The notes beneath the pieces were generated by a model, which worked only from the letters and a program-made list of their open reading frames with translations, did not search any database and was not told the DNA's origin. Made by a program: the position numbers and the translations under genes. DNA of 64,000 nucleotides from Conyzicola nivalis_A. GTDB lineage: Bacteria > Actinomycetota > Actinomycetes > Actinomycetales > Microbacteriaceae. Below, one piece after another: positions 25,361 through 34,845 of this stretch. Location of the stretch: contig NZ_JBEPSJ010000004.1 of NCBI RefSeq assembly GCF_040548875.1, positions 62,001 to 126,000 on the forward strand, read 5' to 3'. Numbering within the stretch: position 1 is the first letter of the stretch; each line of letters opens with the position of its first letter.

Positions 25361-26531
25361 CTCCGACCGGCAGCAGGCGGTCGGCGACGAGCCGCCGGAT
25401 CGCGAGCCGCGCCGCCGACTTCGGCGCGACCTCGGCGAGCGTGCGGGCGCTGAGCACGGCCGCGTCCATGGCCTGCTGGTCCCAGGGCACGAGCACCGGG
25501 TCGTCGATGCCGCCGAAACGGGAGAGCGTCTGCGTGACCTGAGCCGCCGGGCCCAGCCCGATGGCGCTCGCCCGCACCTTGTTCGCCACGACGGTGATCT
25601 CGAGCGTCACGGCGACGTCGGCGAGGTCGCCGTGGGCGCGCAGGAAGCGGGCGAGTCCGACGGGATCGGCGGATGCCACGGCGACGATGTGATCGGCCTC
25701 GCGCAACGCGGTCACCGTGGCGGCGTTGCGGCGCGGCGCGAACATGTCGCTCGAGATCTCCTCGTCGCTCTCGAGGCTCGACGCGGTGTCGAGCACGACG
25801 TAGTCGACCCAGCGGCGGCACTCGTCGATCGTCGCGAGCACGCGGTCGGCCGAGAGCTCGGGCCAGCGGCTGGGCTGCCCGATGCCGGTCAGCACCCAGA
25901 ACGACGAGTCGCCGGCGTCGTGGCGCTGGCCGATGCGCTCGAGCTCGGCGCGGTCGAGGCTGTCGGCGCCGGCCAGACGGCAGGCGGCGGCGAACCCGGG
26001 CGCCTCGTCCATGAGGCCGAGCGCCGGGGCGACGGAGGCGCTGTGCGTGTCGACGTCGGCGAGCGCCACGGTGAACCCGGCCGCCGCGATCTCGGCCGCG
26101 ATCGCTATGGCGAGGGTGGTGCGACCGGGCGATCCTGCCGGACCCCAGACGGCGATCACCGTGCCCCGCGCGTGCGGCGCGGGCGCAGGCGCGTCGGCTC
26201 CGGGTAGCAGCGTGGCGATGGCGTCCCAGCCGGCCTCGGCGTCGACGAGGTCGTAGAGACCGATGCCGGTCGCGTAGCGGCGTTCGACGTCGTTCGACAC
26301 GGCGGCCACGACCCGCACACCGCGCGCGTCGCATTCGGCGAGCACTCCGTAGCTGAGATAACGCTCGTCGGCCCAGACGATCGCCACTTCGGGCCGGGCC
26401 GGCACGAGTGCCGACTCGAGGTCGTCGGCGTCGACGGCGGTGACCACGACATCGTGGCCGTGGCGCCGGGCCTCGAACGCGAGTCGTTCGTCGTGCGGGG
26501 ACGGCACCGCGAGAGCTATCCGCACGGTCAC
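25314..26531 (-). CDS. CpaE-like pilus-assembly/ParA-type ATPase
   Basis: 405 residues: N-terminal receiver-like domain without phosphoacceptor signature, Ala/Pro linker (about 111-121), then a MinD/ParA-like domain. The deviant Walker A reads GPAGSPGRTT (130-139): the conserved lysine is arginine and the signature lysine is absent. Switch motifs DVDTHSASVAPALGL and DYVVLDTAS are present. CpaE proteins position Flp/Tad pili. Its GTG overlaps the SAF-protein stop by 4 nt. No other tad genes are in the window, so the pair may do something else. Its 3' end overlaps tetR. Confidence 0.75.
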   Translation of the reverse strand: MTVRIALAVPSPHDERLAFEARRHGHDVVVTAVDADDLESALVPARPEVAIVWADERYLSYGVLAECDARGVRVVAAVSNDVERRYATGIGLYDLVDAEAGWDAIATLLPGADAPAPAPHARGTVIAVWGPAGSPGRTTLAIAIAAEIAAAGFTVALADVDTHSASVAPALGLMDEAPGFAAACRLAGADSLDRAELERIGQRHDAGDSSFWVLTGIGQPSRWPELSADRVLATIDECRRWVDYVVLDTASSLESDEEISSDMFAPRRNAATVTALREADHIVAVASADPVGLARFLRAHGDLADVAVTLEITVVANKVRASAIGLGPAAQVTQTLSRFGGIDDPVLVPWDQQAMDAAVLSARTLAEVAPKSAARLAIRRLVADRLLPVGATRRRAVAGSRLWRR

Positions 26532-27172
26532 TTGCCCGGCAGACTGGCGGGCACGACGGCGATAGCGTCGTCGTTCGCGATGGCCTCGAGCACACGGGCC
26601 ACGTCGGTGCGCGGCACGAGCACCTCGATCGACCTGGAGTCGTTGTCGACCACGAGCCCCTGCCGGTCGACGAGGCGCACGACGGTCGCGCCCGACACGA
26701 TGACCACCGGCGCCTCGAAAACCCCGCCAGTCGATTCGCGCGCGCTCCAGACATCGACGATGGAGCCGGCCTCGACCGACTCCGCCAGCTCGCCGCTGAC
26801 CCCGACGACGATCGAGGTCTGCCGCTCCCCCTCCGTCGACCCGACCGCGGAGGCGGGCACGAGCTCGCCCTCGGCGACGGCCTTCGTCACCACGAGTCCG
26901 TCGTCGGGCAGGTCGTCGGGCACCAGGTACAGCCGCTCTGCCCCGGCGAGGCGCACACTCGTGCCGACCAGGTCGTCGGCGTCGACCCGGTCGCCGGGGG
27001 CGAGAGGCTCCCGGGCGGCGTAGACGAGAACGCTCGAGTCGGCGGCACCCACGATGCCGACGACCCCCGCGACGGAGGCGACGATGAGCAGCAGACCGAT
27101 CGCGAATCTGGGGTCGAACCAGAACCGCCGGCGCGCGCCGGCTCGGGCCCCGTCGCGCATCGTGGCTGTCAT
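26528..27172 (-). CDS. SAF-domain protein (CpaB/RcpC-like)
   Basis: A 214-residue membrane-anchored protein: basic N-terminus, one membrane helix (about 21-44), then an extracytoplasmic SAF domain starting VYAAREPLAPGDRVDADDLV, typical of CpaB-like Flp pilus assembly proteins. It is shorter than canonical CpaB. It forms an operon with the CpaE-like gene, which overlaps it by 4 nt. The ATG at 27172 was preferred to 27343, whose extension looks non-coding. A perfect GTTATCCACA box lies 38 nt upstream. Confidence 0.78.
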   Translation of the reverse strand: MTATMRDGARAGARRRFWFDPRFAIGLLLIVASVAGVVGIVGAADSSVLVYAAREPLAPGDRVDADDLVGTSVRLAGAERLYLVPDDLPDDGLVVTKAVAEGELVPASAVGSTEGERQTSIVVGVSGELAESVEAGSIVDVWSARESTGGVFEAPVVIVSGATVVRLVDRQGLVVDNDSRSIEVLVPRTDVARVLEAIANDDAIAVVPASLPGK

Positions 27173-27209
27173 GGTCCCATGCTGTCGATCCGTGCGAAGG
27201 TGTGAAAAA

Positions 27210-27219
27210 GTTATCCACA
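27210..27219. promoter_or_regulatory. GTTATCCACA box upstream of SAF-CpaE operon
   Basis: A perfect DnaA-box-like 9-mer TTATCCACA preceded by G, 38 nt before the ATG at 27172. It lies just upstream of where a -35 element would be, the usual place for an activator site. Confidence 0.6.
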
Positions 27220-27239
27220 CATTTTCCGCGGCCCGCCGC

Positions 27240-28463
27240 TCACGCCCGTGTGTCGACCGGCATCCGCTTCGGGCCGGAGGGCAGCATGAGCGACCCGGGC
27301 CTCGTGCGCTCGCGCCGGGTCGAACCGGTGGCGAGCACCGCACAGACGAACTCCTTCACCAGGGCTGCCGGCCGCCCCGTGATCCGGAACGCGCGCGGTT
27401 CGTCGGCCCGGCTGAGCAGCTGGATCAGCCCGGCCTTCCGTCCGATGCTGATGCACTGGGCGCCGAACCCGACGTCGAGCGGCGCGAGCTCGGCGCCGCG
27501 CAACGAGGCGAGCACGTTGTCGGCCGCGTGACCGCCGATCGGCATGGCGATCGCGCAGCCCATGCGCAGGTGCGCGCCGACCGACGAGGGCGGCCGCACG
27601 GCGTCGCCCGCGCCGAAGATCTCGGGGTACGCGGGCGCGCGCAGCGTCTCGTCGACGAGGAGGCGGCCGATCGCGTCGACCTCGAGGCCGCTGCGCCTGG
27701 CCAGATCGGGCACGGCGAACGACGCGGTCCAGACTGTCACGTCGCTGCCGATCAGCGTGCCGTCCGCGAGCTCGACCGCGACGGGATGAACGCGAGCCAC
27801 CGCCGCGCCCTCCACGATCTCGACGCCGAGCTTGTCCAGCGAACGCGCGACCGACCTGCGGGACGCGGCCGGAAGGTGGCCGAGCACGGCGCCTCGGGAG
27901 ACCAGCGTGACGGATGCCGCGGGGTGCTGTTCCGCGAACTCCGCAGCCGCCTCGACCCCGGTGGCTCCTCCCCCGACGACGATGATGCGCTGGTCGGACG
28001 CGCCCGCGGAGATCGCGGCGCGGGCGGTCTCGGCCCCGTCCGGGTCGCCGAGCGCGTGGGCGAACTCCGCCACCCCCTGTACGCCGAGCGCGGCGACGCT
28101 GCCCACCGCGTAGACCAGGCTGTCGTACCGTTCGCGGGTCACGTCGCCGCCCGCCTCGAAGGAGACCTTCCGCTCGATCGCAACCTCCCGGGCCGGAGCG
28201 TCGATCTCGAGCACCGTGCCGACGATCACCTCGACCCGCCCGTGCAGCATGTCGGCGAGCGGGATGGCCGCGGTGGCGCGCGTTCCGGCAGCGACTTCGT
28301 GCAGGCGCACCCTCTCGATGAAGTCCGGCGACGAGTTGACCATCACGACGCGCACGCGGCGTGCCTCGTCGGGGGACAGCGACGCCTGCACCCGGTTAGC
28401 GGCGATGACGCCGGCGTACCCTGCGCCGATCACGACGACGGTGTGCTCTGACTGCGTGCTCAT
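27240..28463 (-). CDS. FAD-dependent NAD(P)H oxidoreductase (NDH-2-like)
   Basis: A 407-residue pyridine-nucleotide-disulfide oxidoreductase family protein. The FAD-binding dinucleotide fold is VVVIGAGYAG (9-18), the NAD(P)-binding fold is IIVVGGGATGVEAAAE (about 158-173), and the second FAD motif is YPEIFGAGDA. Family members include type II NADH:quinone oxidoreductases and related AIF-like enzymes; the C-terminal membrane-binding part is not obvious, so the electron acceptor is uncertain. GGGGAGACCGA precedes the ATG. Monocistronic. Confidence 0.85.
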   Translation of the reverse strand: MSTQSEHTVVVIGAGYAGVIAANRVQASLSPDEARRVRVVMVNSSPDFIERVRLHEVAAGTRATAAIPLADMLHGRVEVIVGTVLEIDAPAREVAIERKVSFEAGGDVTRERYDSLVYAVGSVAALGVQGVAEFAHALGDPDGAETARAAISAGASDQRIIVVGGGATGVEAAAEFAEQHPAASVTLVSRGAVLGHLPAASRRSVARSLDKLGVEIVEGAAVARVHPVAVELADGTLIGSDVTVWTASFAVPDLARRSGLEVDAIGRLLVDETLRAPAYPEIFGAGDAVRPPSSVGAHLRMGCAIAMPIGGHAADNVLASLRGAELAPLDVGFGAQCISIGRKAGLIQLLSRADEPRAFRITGRPAALVKEFVCAVLATGSTRRERTRPGSLMLPSGPKRMPVDTRA

Positions 28464-28568
28464 TCGGTCTCCCCTGTGCCTGTCTTCTCGGTGCGCGACA
28501 TGCGCTCCACAAAGACCGACTGACCAGCGCCTCCGGACGTGACACCACCGACCCGACGCACCCGGAAA

Positions 28569-28595
28569 GTTATCCACATCTCCGTTTCATCCACA
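28569..28595. promoter_or_regulatory. GTTATCCACA box plus TCATCCACA near-copy upstream of HTH gene
   Basis: GTTATCCACA at 28569-28578 and the variant TCATCCACA at 28587-28595. The perfect box ends 39 nt before the ATG at 28618. A CATAAT -10 hexamer (28606-28611) lies 6 nt before that ATG. Confidence 0.6.
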
Positions 28596-28617
28596 GCCCC
28601 GAGTCCATAATCGACCT

Positions 28618-28938
28618 ATGGACCAGACGGATGCGGCGAGCCTCGGGCGATTTCTCACGCTCGCCGAGACCGCCGAGGTGCTCAACGTCTCGCTGAACCA
28701 GGCGTACATCCTCGTGCGCAGCGGCGAGCTTCCGGCCATCAAGATCGGCGGCAAGGGGCAGTGGCGCGTCGAGCGGGACGTGCTCGAGTCGTACATCGAG
28801 GCGAAGTACGAGGAGTCGCGCCGACTGAGTCTGTGGAACCAGTCGGACTACGGCAACATCCCGGAGCTCGCGGGCCCGGCATACGAGCGCGGCGATCGTC
28901 GCGGCCCCGACGATCAGAGCCGCACGAGCAGGAGCTGA
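28618..28938 (+). CDS. Excisionase-type helix-turn-helix DNA-binding protein
   Basis: 106 residues. The MerR/Xis-like winged HTH spans about 12-62: FLTLAETAEVLNVSLNQAYI then LVRSGELPAIKIGGKGQWRV and ERDVLESYI. A less conserved acidic tail follows. Similar small HTH proteins near secA are conserved in Micrococcales, and BldC of Streptomyces is a functional relative of the fold. It is chromosomal, with no integrase or phage genes nearby. The 3' end overlaps the next, convergent gene by 25 bp. It may regulate the GTTATCCACA-bearing genes around it, which is an inference. Confidence 0.85.
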   Translation: MDQTDAASLGRFLTLAETAEVLNVSLNQAYILVRSGELPAIKIGGKGQWRVERDVLESYIEAKYEESRRLSLWNQSDYGNIPELAGPAYERGDRRGPDDQSRTSRS

Positions 28939-29510
28939 TCGAGCGGCACGACCCGGTACTGCGTCACCGCCCTCGACCTGCGCGGCCTGTCGGGCTCGTG
29001 CACGGCCAGGTCGAGGTGGTCGCGGCCGACCCGGTCTATCGTGCCGTGCGCGTCGCCGGCGGCGGTGTGCAGCGAGACGGCCGCACGCCGACGGCAGAGG
29101 TCGCGCAGCACGAACGGCAGCGTGAGCCGCGCCGACAGGGCACGTTCGTTCACCGGGTTCTCCGGTTGGGTGAGACTCGCCTCGATCTGGGAGCGGGTGA
29201 GCAGCAGCGCGGCGACGCCCGCGAGCGGCATGACGCACCGGGAGCGCCGGTCCTCGTTCGCGAGTTCGGCCAGCAACCAGTCGCGGCCGAACGACGAGGG
29301 GCGCACGACGAGCTGCTCCCCCGTGGTGAGCAGCACGCCGACCGACTGCTCGGTCGCGTGTCCGCACTCGCCTATCGCGATGAGGCGGTCGCGCACCGTG
29401 AGGCGCCCGATGCGCAGCCGCTCCTCTTCTGCCCGCAGGTCGAACTCCTCCGCGCTGAGCTCGCGCTCGAGCTGCCCCTCCAGGTCGTCGAACAGTCTGT
29501 CCCAGCGCAT
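28914..29510 (-). CDS. Uncharacterised actinobacterial protein, possible LSm/SH3-like C-terminus
   Basis: 198 residues, no signal peptide or membrane helix. The N-terminal third is acidic and helical (FDDLEGQLERELSAEEFDLR). The C-terminal 60 residues form short strands, AAVSLHTAAGDAHGTIDRVG and DHLDLAVHEPD, that look like a small beta-barrel. I do not recognise a named family. The ATG at 29510 is 6 nt behind TAGGGT (plus 29517-29522), and a GTTATCCACA box lies 39 nt upstream. The arrangement suggests coregulation with the neighbouring HTH and SAF-CpaE genes. Confidence 0.72.
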   Translation of the reverse strand: MRWDRLFDDLEGQLERELSAEEFDLRAEEERLRIGRLTVRDRLIAIGECGHATEQSVGVLLTTGEQLVVRPSSFGRDWLLAELANEDRRSRCVMPLAGVAALLLTRSQIEASLTQPENPVNERALSARLTLPFVLRDLCRRRAAVSLHTAAGDAHGTIDRVGRDHLDLAVHEPDRPRRSRAVTQYRVVPLDQLLLVRL

Positions 29511-29516
29511 GCGCCG

Positions 29517-29522
29517 ACCCTA
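29517..29522 (-). promoter_or_regulatory. -10 hexamer of leaderless promoter (28914-29510 gene)
   Basis: TAGGGT on the minus strand, 6 nt before the ATG at 29510. Confidence 0.45.
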
Positions 29523-29548
29523 TCGACCACGACGGCGGGACGATAGCG

Positions 29549-29558
29549 GTTATCCACA
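29549..29558. promoter_or_regulatory. GTTATCCACA box upstream of the 28914-29510 gene
   Basis: A third perfect copy, 39 nt before the ATG at 29510 and about 5 nt upstream of the expected -35 position. Confidence 0.6.
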
Positions 29559-29608
29559 GTTTCCGGTAGAGAGCGGGGAGGGGCCCGGCGGGTCTGCTTG
29601 AGTCTTCT

Positions 29609-29627
29609 CACCCCCTGTTCGGGGGTG
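29609..29627. other. Hairpin in leader of the Rv3235-family gene
   Basis: CACCCCC-TGTTC-GGGGGTG gives a 7-bp G/C stem, 36 nt before the ATG at 29663. A run of six T lies at 29641-29646. It could be a weak attenuator or terminator upstream of the gene. Confidence 0.35.
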
Positions 29628-29662
29628 TGCACTTCTCGCGTTTTTTACGATGGGAGTCCCAG

Positions 29663-30154
29663 ATGACGAGCGCGGCCGCCCGGCGACACGACCATGACGA
29701 CGAGCGGGCACGTTCACGACATCCATCCGACGCCGCGGCCCTCGCCTCGAAACAGATCCGGGCGCCCTTCGACGAAGACGAGTTCTTCGGGGTGCAGCCC
29801 GCCACGCGCGCGACACTGCCCAACCCCGAGCCGCTGCTCGAGAACCTCACCCGCTGCGTCATCGAGATCCTCGCAGGAGCGCGCGATCTCGAGCAGATCG
29901 CGCGCTGGGTCGACGACGACGTCTACCGGCACCTGCTCAAGCGGGTCGTGCTGTCGACGCGGGCCCGGCAGGCCAAGGGCCAGGTGGCGCGCCGGCCGAG
30001 TTTCTCGATCGGGTCGATGTCGATCTGCGAGCCGCGCGACGGTGTGGTCGAGGCCGTGGTGATCGTGATCGGCAGGGCCCGAACGCGCGCGGTGGCGCTG
30101 CGTCTCGAGGGCGTCGACACTCGCTGGAGGGCGACCGCGATCAACGTGCTGTGA
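29663..30154 (+). CDS. Rv3235 family protein
   Basis: A 163-residue protein with a disordered charged N-terminus and a conserved C-terminal domain: NPEPLLENLTRCVIEILAGA (about 53-72), RWVDDDVYRHLL, and a paired-strand end EAVVIVIGRARTRAVALRLEG. This matches the family represented by M. tuberculosis Rv3235, regularly encoded next to secA in Actinobacteria and of unknown function. I chose the ATG at 29663 because GGGAG precedes it. A strong bidirectional terminator follows, shared with secA. Confidence 0.82.
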   Translation: MTSAAARRHDHDDERARSRHPSDAAALASKQIRAPFDEDEFFGVQPATRATLPNPEPLLENLTRCVIEILAGARDLEQIARWVDDDVYRHLLKRVVLSTRARQAKGQVARRPSFSIGSMSICEPRDGVVEAVVIVIGRARTRAVALRLEGVDTRWRATAINVL

Positions 30155-30156
30155 TG

Positions 30157-30205
30157 AGAAAAAGCCGGTCGAGTGAGGTCGCGTGCGACCCCACTCGACC
30201 GGCTT
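30157..30205. terminator. Bidirectional terminator between Rv3235-family gene and secA
   Basis: AAGCCGGTCGAGTG (30162-30175) and CACTCGACCGGCTT (30192-30205) are perfect complements, extended inward by GGTCGC/GCGACC. On the minus strand the stem is followed by TTTTTCTC, giving a strong intrinsic terminator 13 nt after the secA stop. Confidence 0.9.
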
Positions 30206-30217
30206 CAGCCGTGTGGG

Positions 30218-33046
<2,829 letters not shown>

Positions 33047-33128
33047 GACTTACTCCAAAGGTTGTTGAGCGCGGGTCTTTCCGCGCGCGGGCACAGTGTC
33101 GCGCCCGCCGTTACCGGCTCGTAATGGT

Positions 33129-33180
33129 AGCAAGCCTACCCAGCCAGACGCTGTGCCCTGTCTGGGTGGGCAGGCTTGCT
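33129..33180 (-). terminator. Hairpin terminator of hpf
   Basis: Two 21-nt arms (33129-33149 and 33160-33180) pair at 19 positions around a 10-nt loop, 50 nt after the hpf stop and upstream of secA. No long T tract, but the stem is very stable. Confidence 0.65.
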
Positions 33181-33229
33181 TACTGCATTACGCCGCAGGC
33201 GTATCAAACGCTCTGCGCGCGGGGCGTAC

Positions 33230-33931
33230 TCAACGCGCTACGACGAGCTTCGCTCCCATCTCGGTCGACGCGTCGACCTGCCCCGCGTTCTCGTCGAGGC
33301 CGATCACCCCGTAGTCCCAGCCCTTGCGGCGGTAGACGACGCTCGGGCGGTGCGTCTCGTCGTCGATGAACAGGTAGAAGTCGTGGCCGACGAGCTCCAT
33401 CTGGTAGAGCGCGTCGTCGACCGACATCGGCGTGGCCTCGAACACCTTCTTACGGATCACGACGGGGCAGTACGGCTCTTCGACGTCTTCGGAGAGCGCC
33501 TCGGGCTGTACCGCGACGGCTCCGGTGCGCACGCTCTCGAGCACCTGCGGCGCCGCAGGGGTGATGTCGATGACGCTGAATCCATCACTGGATGCTTCTC
33601 GCAACGAGACGGGGCGATGCTGGCCCCGATGGACCTTCTTGCGGTCTTTGGCCTGGCGGATGCGTTCTATGAGTTTCGACATGGCCAGGTCGAAGGCCAC
33701 GTACTTGTCCGAACCGTCGGACTCCGCCCGCACGAGCGGCCCCGGGCCGATGAGGGTGAGCTCTACGCGGTCGTCGCCGGTGGCTCCCCGTGTCTCGTGA
33801 TGGCGGGTGACTTTGATTTCGAATGCAATGGCTTTCTCGGCGAGACTGACGACCTTGTCTGCCTTCTCCATTGCGTACTCGCGGAAGCGATCCGTGACGC
33901 CAACGTTGCGTCCGGTGATGGAAATTTCCAT
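33230..33931 (-). CDS. hpf: Long-form ribosome hibernation promoting factor
   Basis: 233 residues. The N-terminal S30AE domain (MEISITGRNVGVTDRFREYA onward, about 1-105) binds the 30S decoding region. The C-terminal dimerisation domain (about 170-225) holds EEPYCPVVIRKKVFEATPMS and VGHDFYLFIDDETHRPSVVY. This long form drives 100S ribosome dimer formation in stationary phase. GGGAGGTCGCAC precedes the ATG. Between comF and this gene is a 145-bp leader with mutually exclusive hairpins, so expression may be controlled post-initiation. Confidence 0.95.
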   Translation of the reverse strand: MEISITGRNVGVTDRFREYAMEKADKVVSLAEKAIAFEIKVTRHHETRGATGDDRVELTLIGPGPLVRAESDGSDKYVAFDLAMSKLIERIRQAKDRKKVHRGQHRPVSLREASSDGFSVIDITPAAPQVLESVRTGAVAVQPEALSEDVEEPYCPVVIRKKVFEATPMSVDDALYQMELVGHDFYLFIDDETHRPSVVYRRKGWDYGVIGLDENAGQVDASTEMGAKLVVAR

Positions 33932-33969
33932 GTGCGACCTCCCAGCCCTAATGGCGCCGCCCTTTATTT

Positions 33970-33997
33970 CAGGCCGTGAAGCCTGTTTTTGTCAGGC
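33970..33997 (-). promoter_or_regulatory. Alternating hairpin element in hpf leader
   Basis: On the minus strand the order is GCCTG-ACAAAAA-CAGGC-TTCACG-GCCTG. The central CAGGC can pair with either GCCTG, giving two mutually exclusive 5-bp hairpins, 39-66 nt before the hpf ATG. An A tract rather than a T tract surrounds it, so it is not a comF terminator. Regulatory function is speculative. Confidence 0.35.
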
Positions 33998-34076
33998 GAT
34001 GAAATTTGTTCTCTCGCGCCTTTTCGCCAACCGTAGTCCGGTTGCGCGGCAATGTCACGAACCGGTCACGCTAGTC

Positions 34077-34754
34077 TCATAAGACGTTCAGAGAACGGAC
34101 ACCGGGATGCTGTGCGCGCTTTTGCGTGTACGCCAGCGTGGCCGCCGCGACGACTTCACCGCCGCCGGCACGCACCGCTCGTGACGCCTCCGCGATAGTC
34201 GATCCCGTGGTGAGGACGTCGTCGACGAGCAGAAACCGTCGCCCGCCCAGGACGTGCACGGCGCGCAGGTAGCCGTCCCTGTTGCCGGAACGCTCGTCGG
34301 CGGTCAGCTTCTTCTGCTGGGCGGCGCGGCGGGTCGTGGCGAGCTCACGCGTCGGCCGGAGTCCCGCCCGCCGCACCAGCAGGGCGACGGGGTCGTAGCC
34401 GCGACGACGGTAGGCCGCGGGGCTCGTCGGCACCGGCAGGATCTCCGCCCCCGCTGCCGCGGCGCTCATCGCCTCGGCCATCGCCGCGGCGAGCGGGACG
34501 GCCAGTCGTCGGGCGACATCCGTTCTGCCCTGTTCCTTGAACGCGAGGATCGCGCTGCGCACGACACCGTCGTAGTCGAGGGCGCTGACCACGGGTGTTC
34601 CGTCGATGAGCCGGCGCGCGACGGGCTCAGGCGCCAGGGCGTCGGAGCAGACGGAGCAGAGCGACCGGTCGCGCGCACCGCAGCCGGCGCAGTCGACCGG
34701 CAGCACGAGGGCCCAGGCGTCGAGCAGCGCATCCAGCAGAATGTCGGGCAGCAT
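34077..34754 (-). CDS. comF: ComF family phosphoribosyltransferase-like protein
   Basis: 225 residues. The N-terminal zinc-finger-like part is VDCAGCGARDRSLCSVCSDA (about 20-39). The C-terminal type I PRTase fold has the PRPP motif FLLVDDVLTTGST (about 184-196) preceded by RRAAQQKKLTADER. ComF/GntX proteins are linked to DNA uptake and possibly primosome loading. The ATG at 34754 lies 6 nt behind GATACT, which favours it over the ATG at 34796. In mycobacteria the homologue sits between lpqB and hpf, as here. Confidence 0.88.
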   Translation of the reverse strand: MLPDILLDALLDAWALVLPVDCAGCGARDRSLCSVCSDALAPEPVARRLIDGTPVVSALDYDGVVRSAILAFKEQGRTDVARRLAVPLAAAMAEAMSAAAAGAEILPVPTSPAAYRRRGYDPVALLVRRAGLRPTRELATTRRAAQQKKLTADERSGNRDGYLRAVHVLGGRRFLLVDDVLTTGSTIAEASRAVRAGGGEVVAAATLAYTQKRAQHPGVRSLNVL

Positions 34755-34845
34755 CAGCCGAGTATCGGCCCGCCGCCCACCGAGCCGGGTGCGCATGGCA
34801 CGACCCGTGGAAGCGTGCGCGTCGCCGTCACCCGGGGAGGAGGGG

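Noticed and set aside
28618..28938. Prophage or plasmid excisionase
   Set aside because: The fold is excisionase-like but no integrase, attachment-site repeat or phage gene is near, and neighbours are conserved core genes.
27211..29558. Replication origin, because of the DnaA-box-like sequences
   Set aside because: Boxes are spread over 2.3 kb at promoters, there is no AT-rich unwinding region, and dnaA, dnaN and recF are absent.
33970..33997. Terminator of comF
   Set aside because: On the transcribed strand the stems are flanked by A runs, not T runs.
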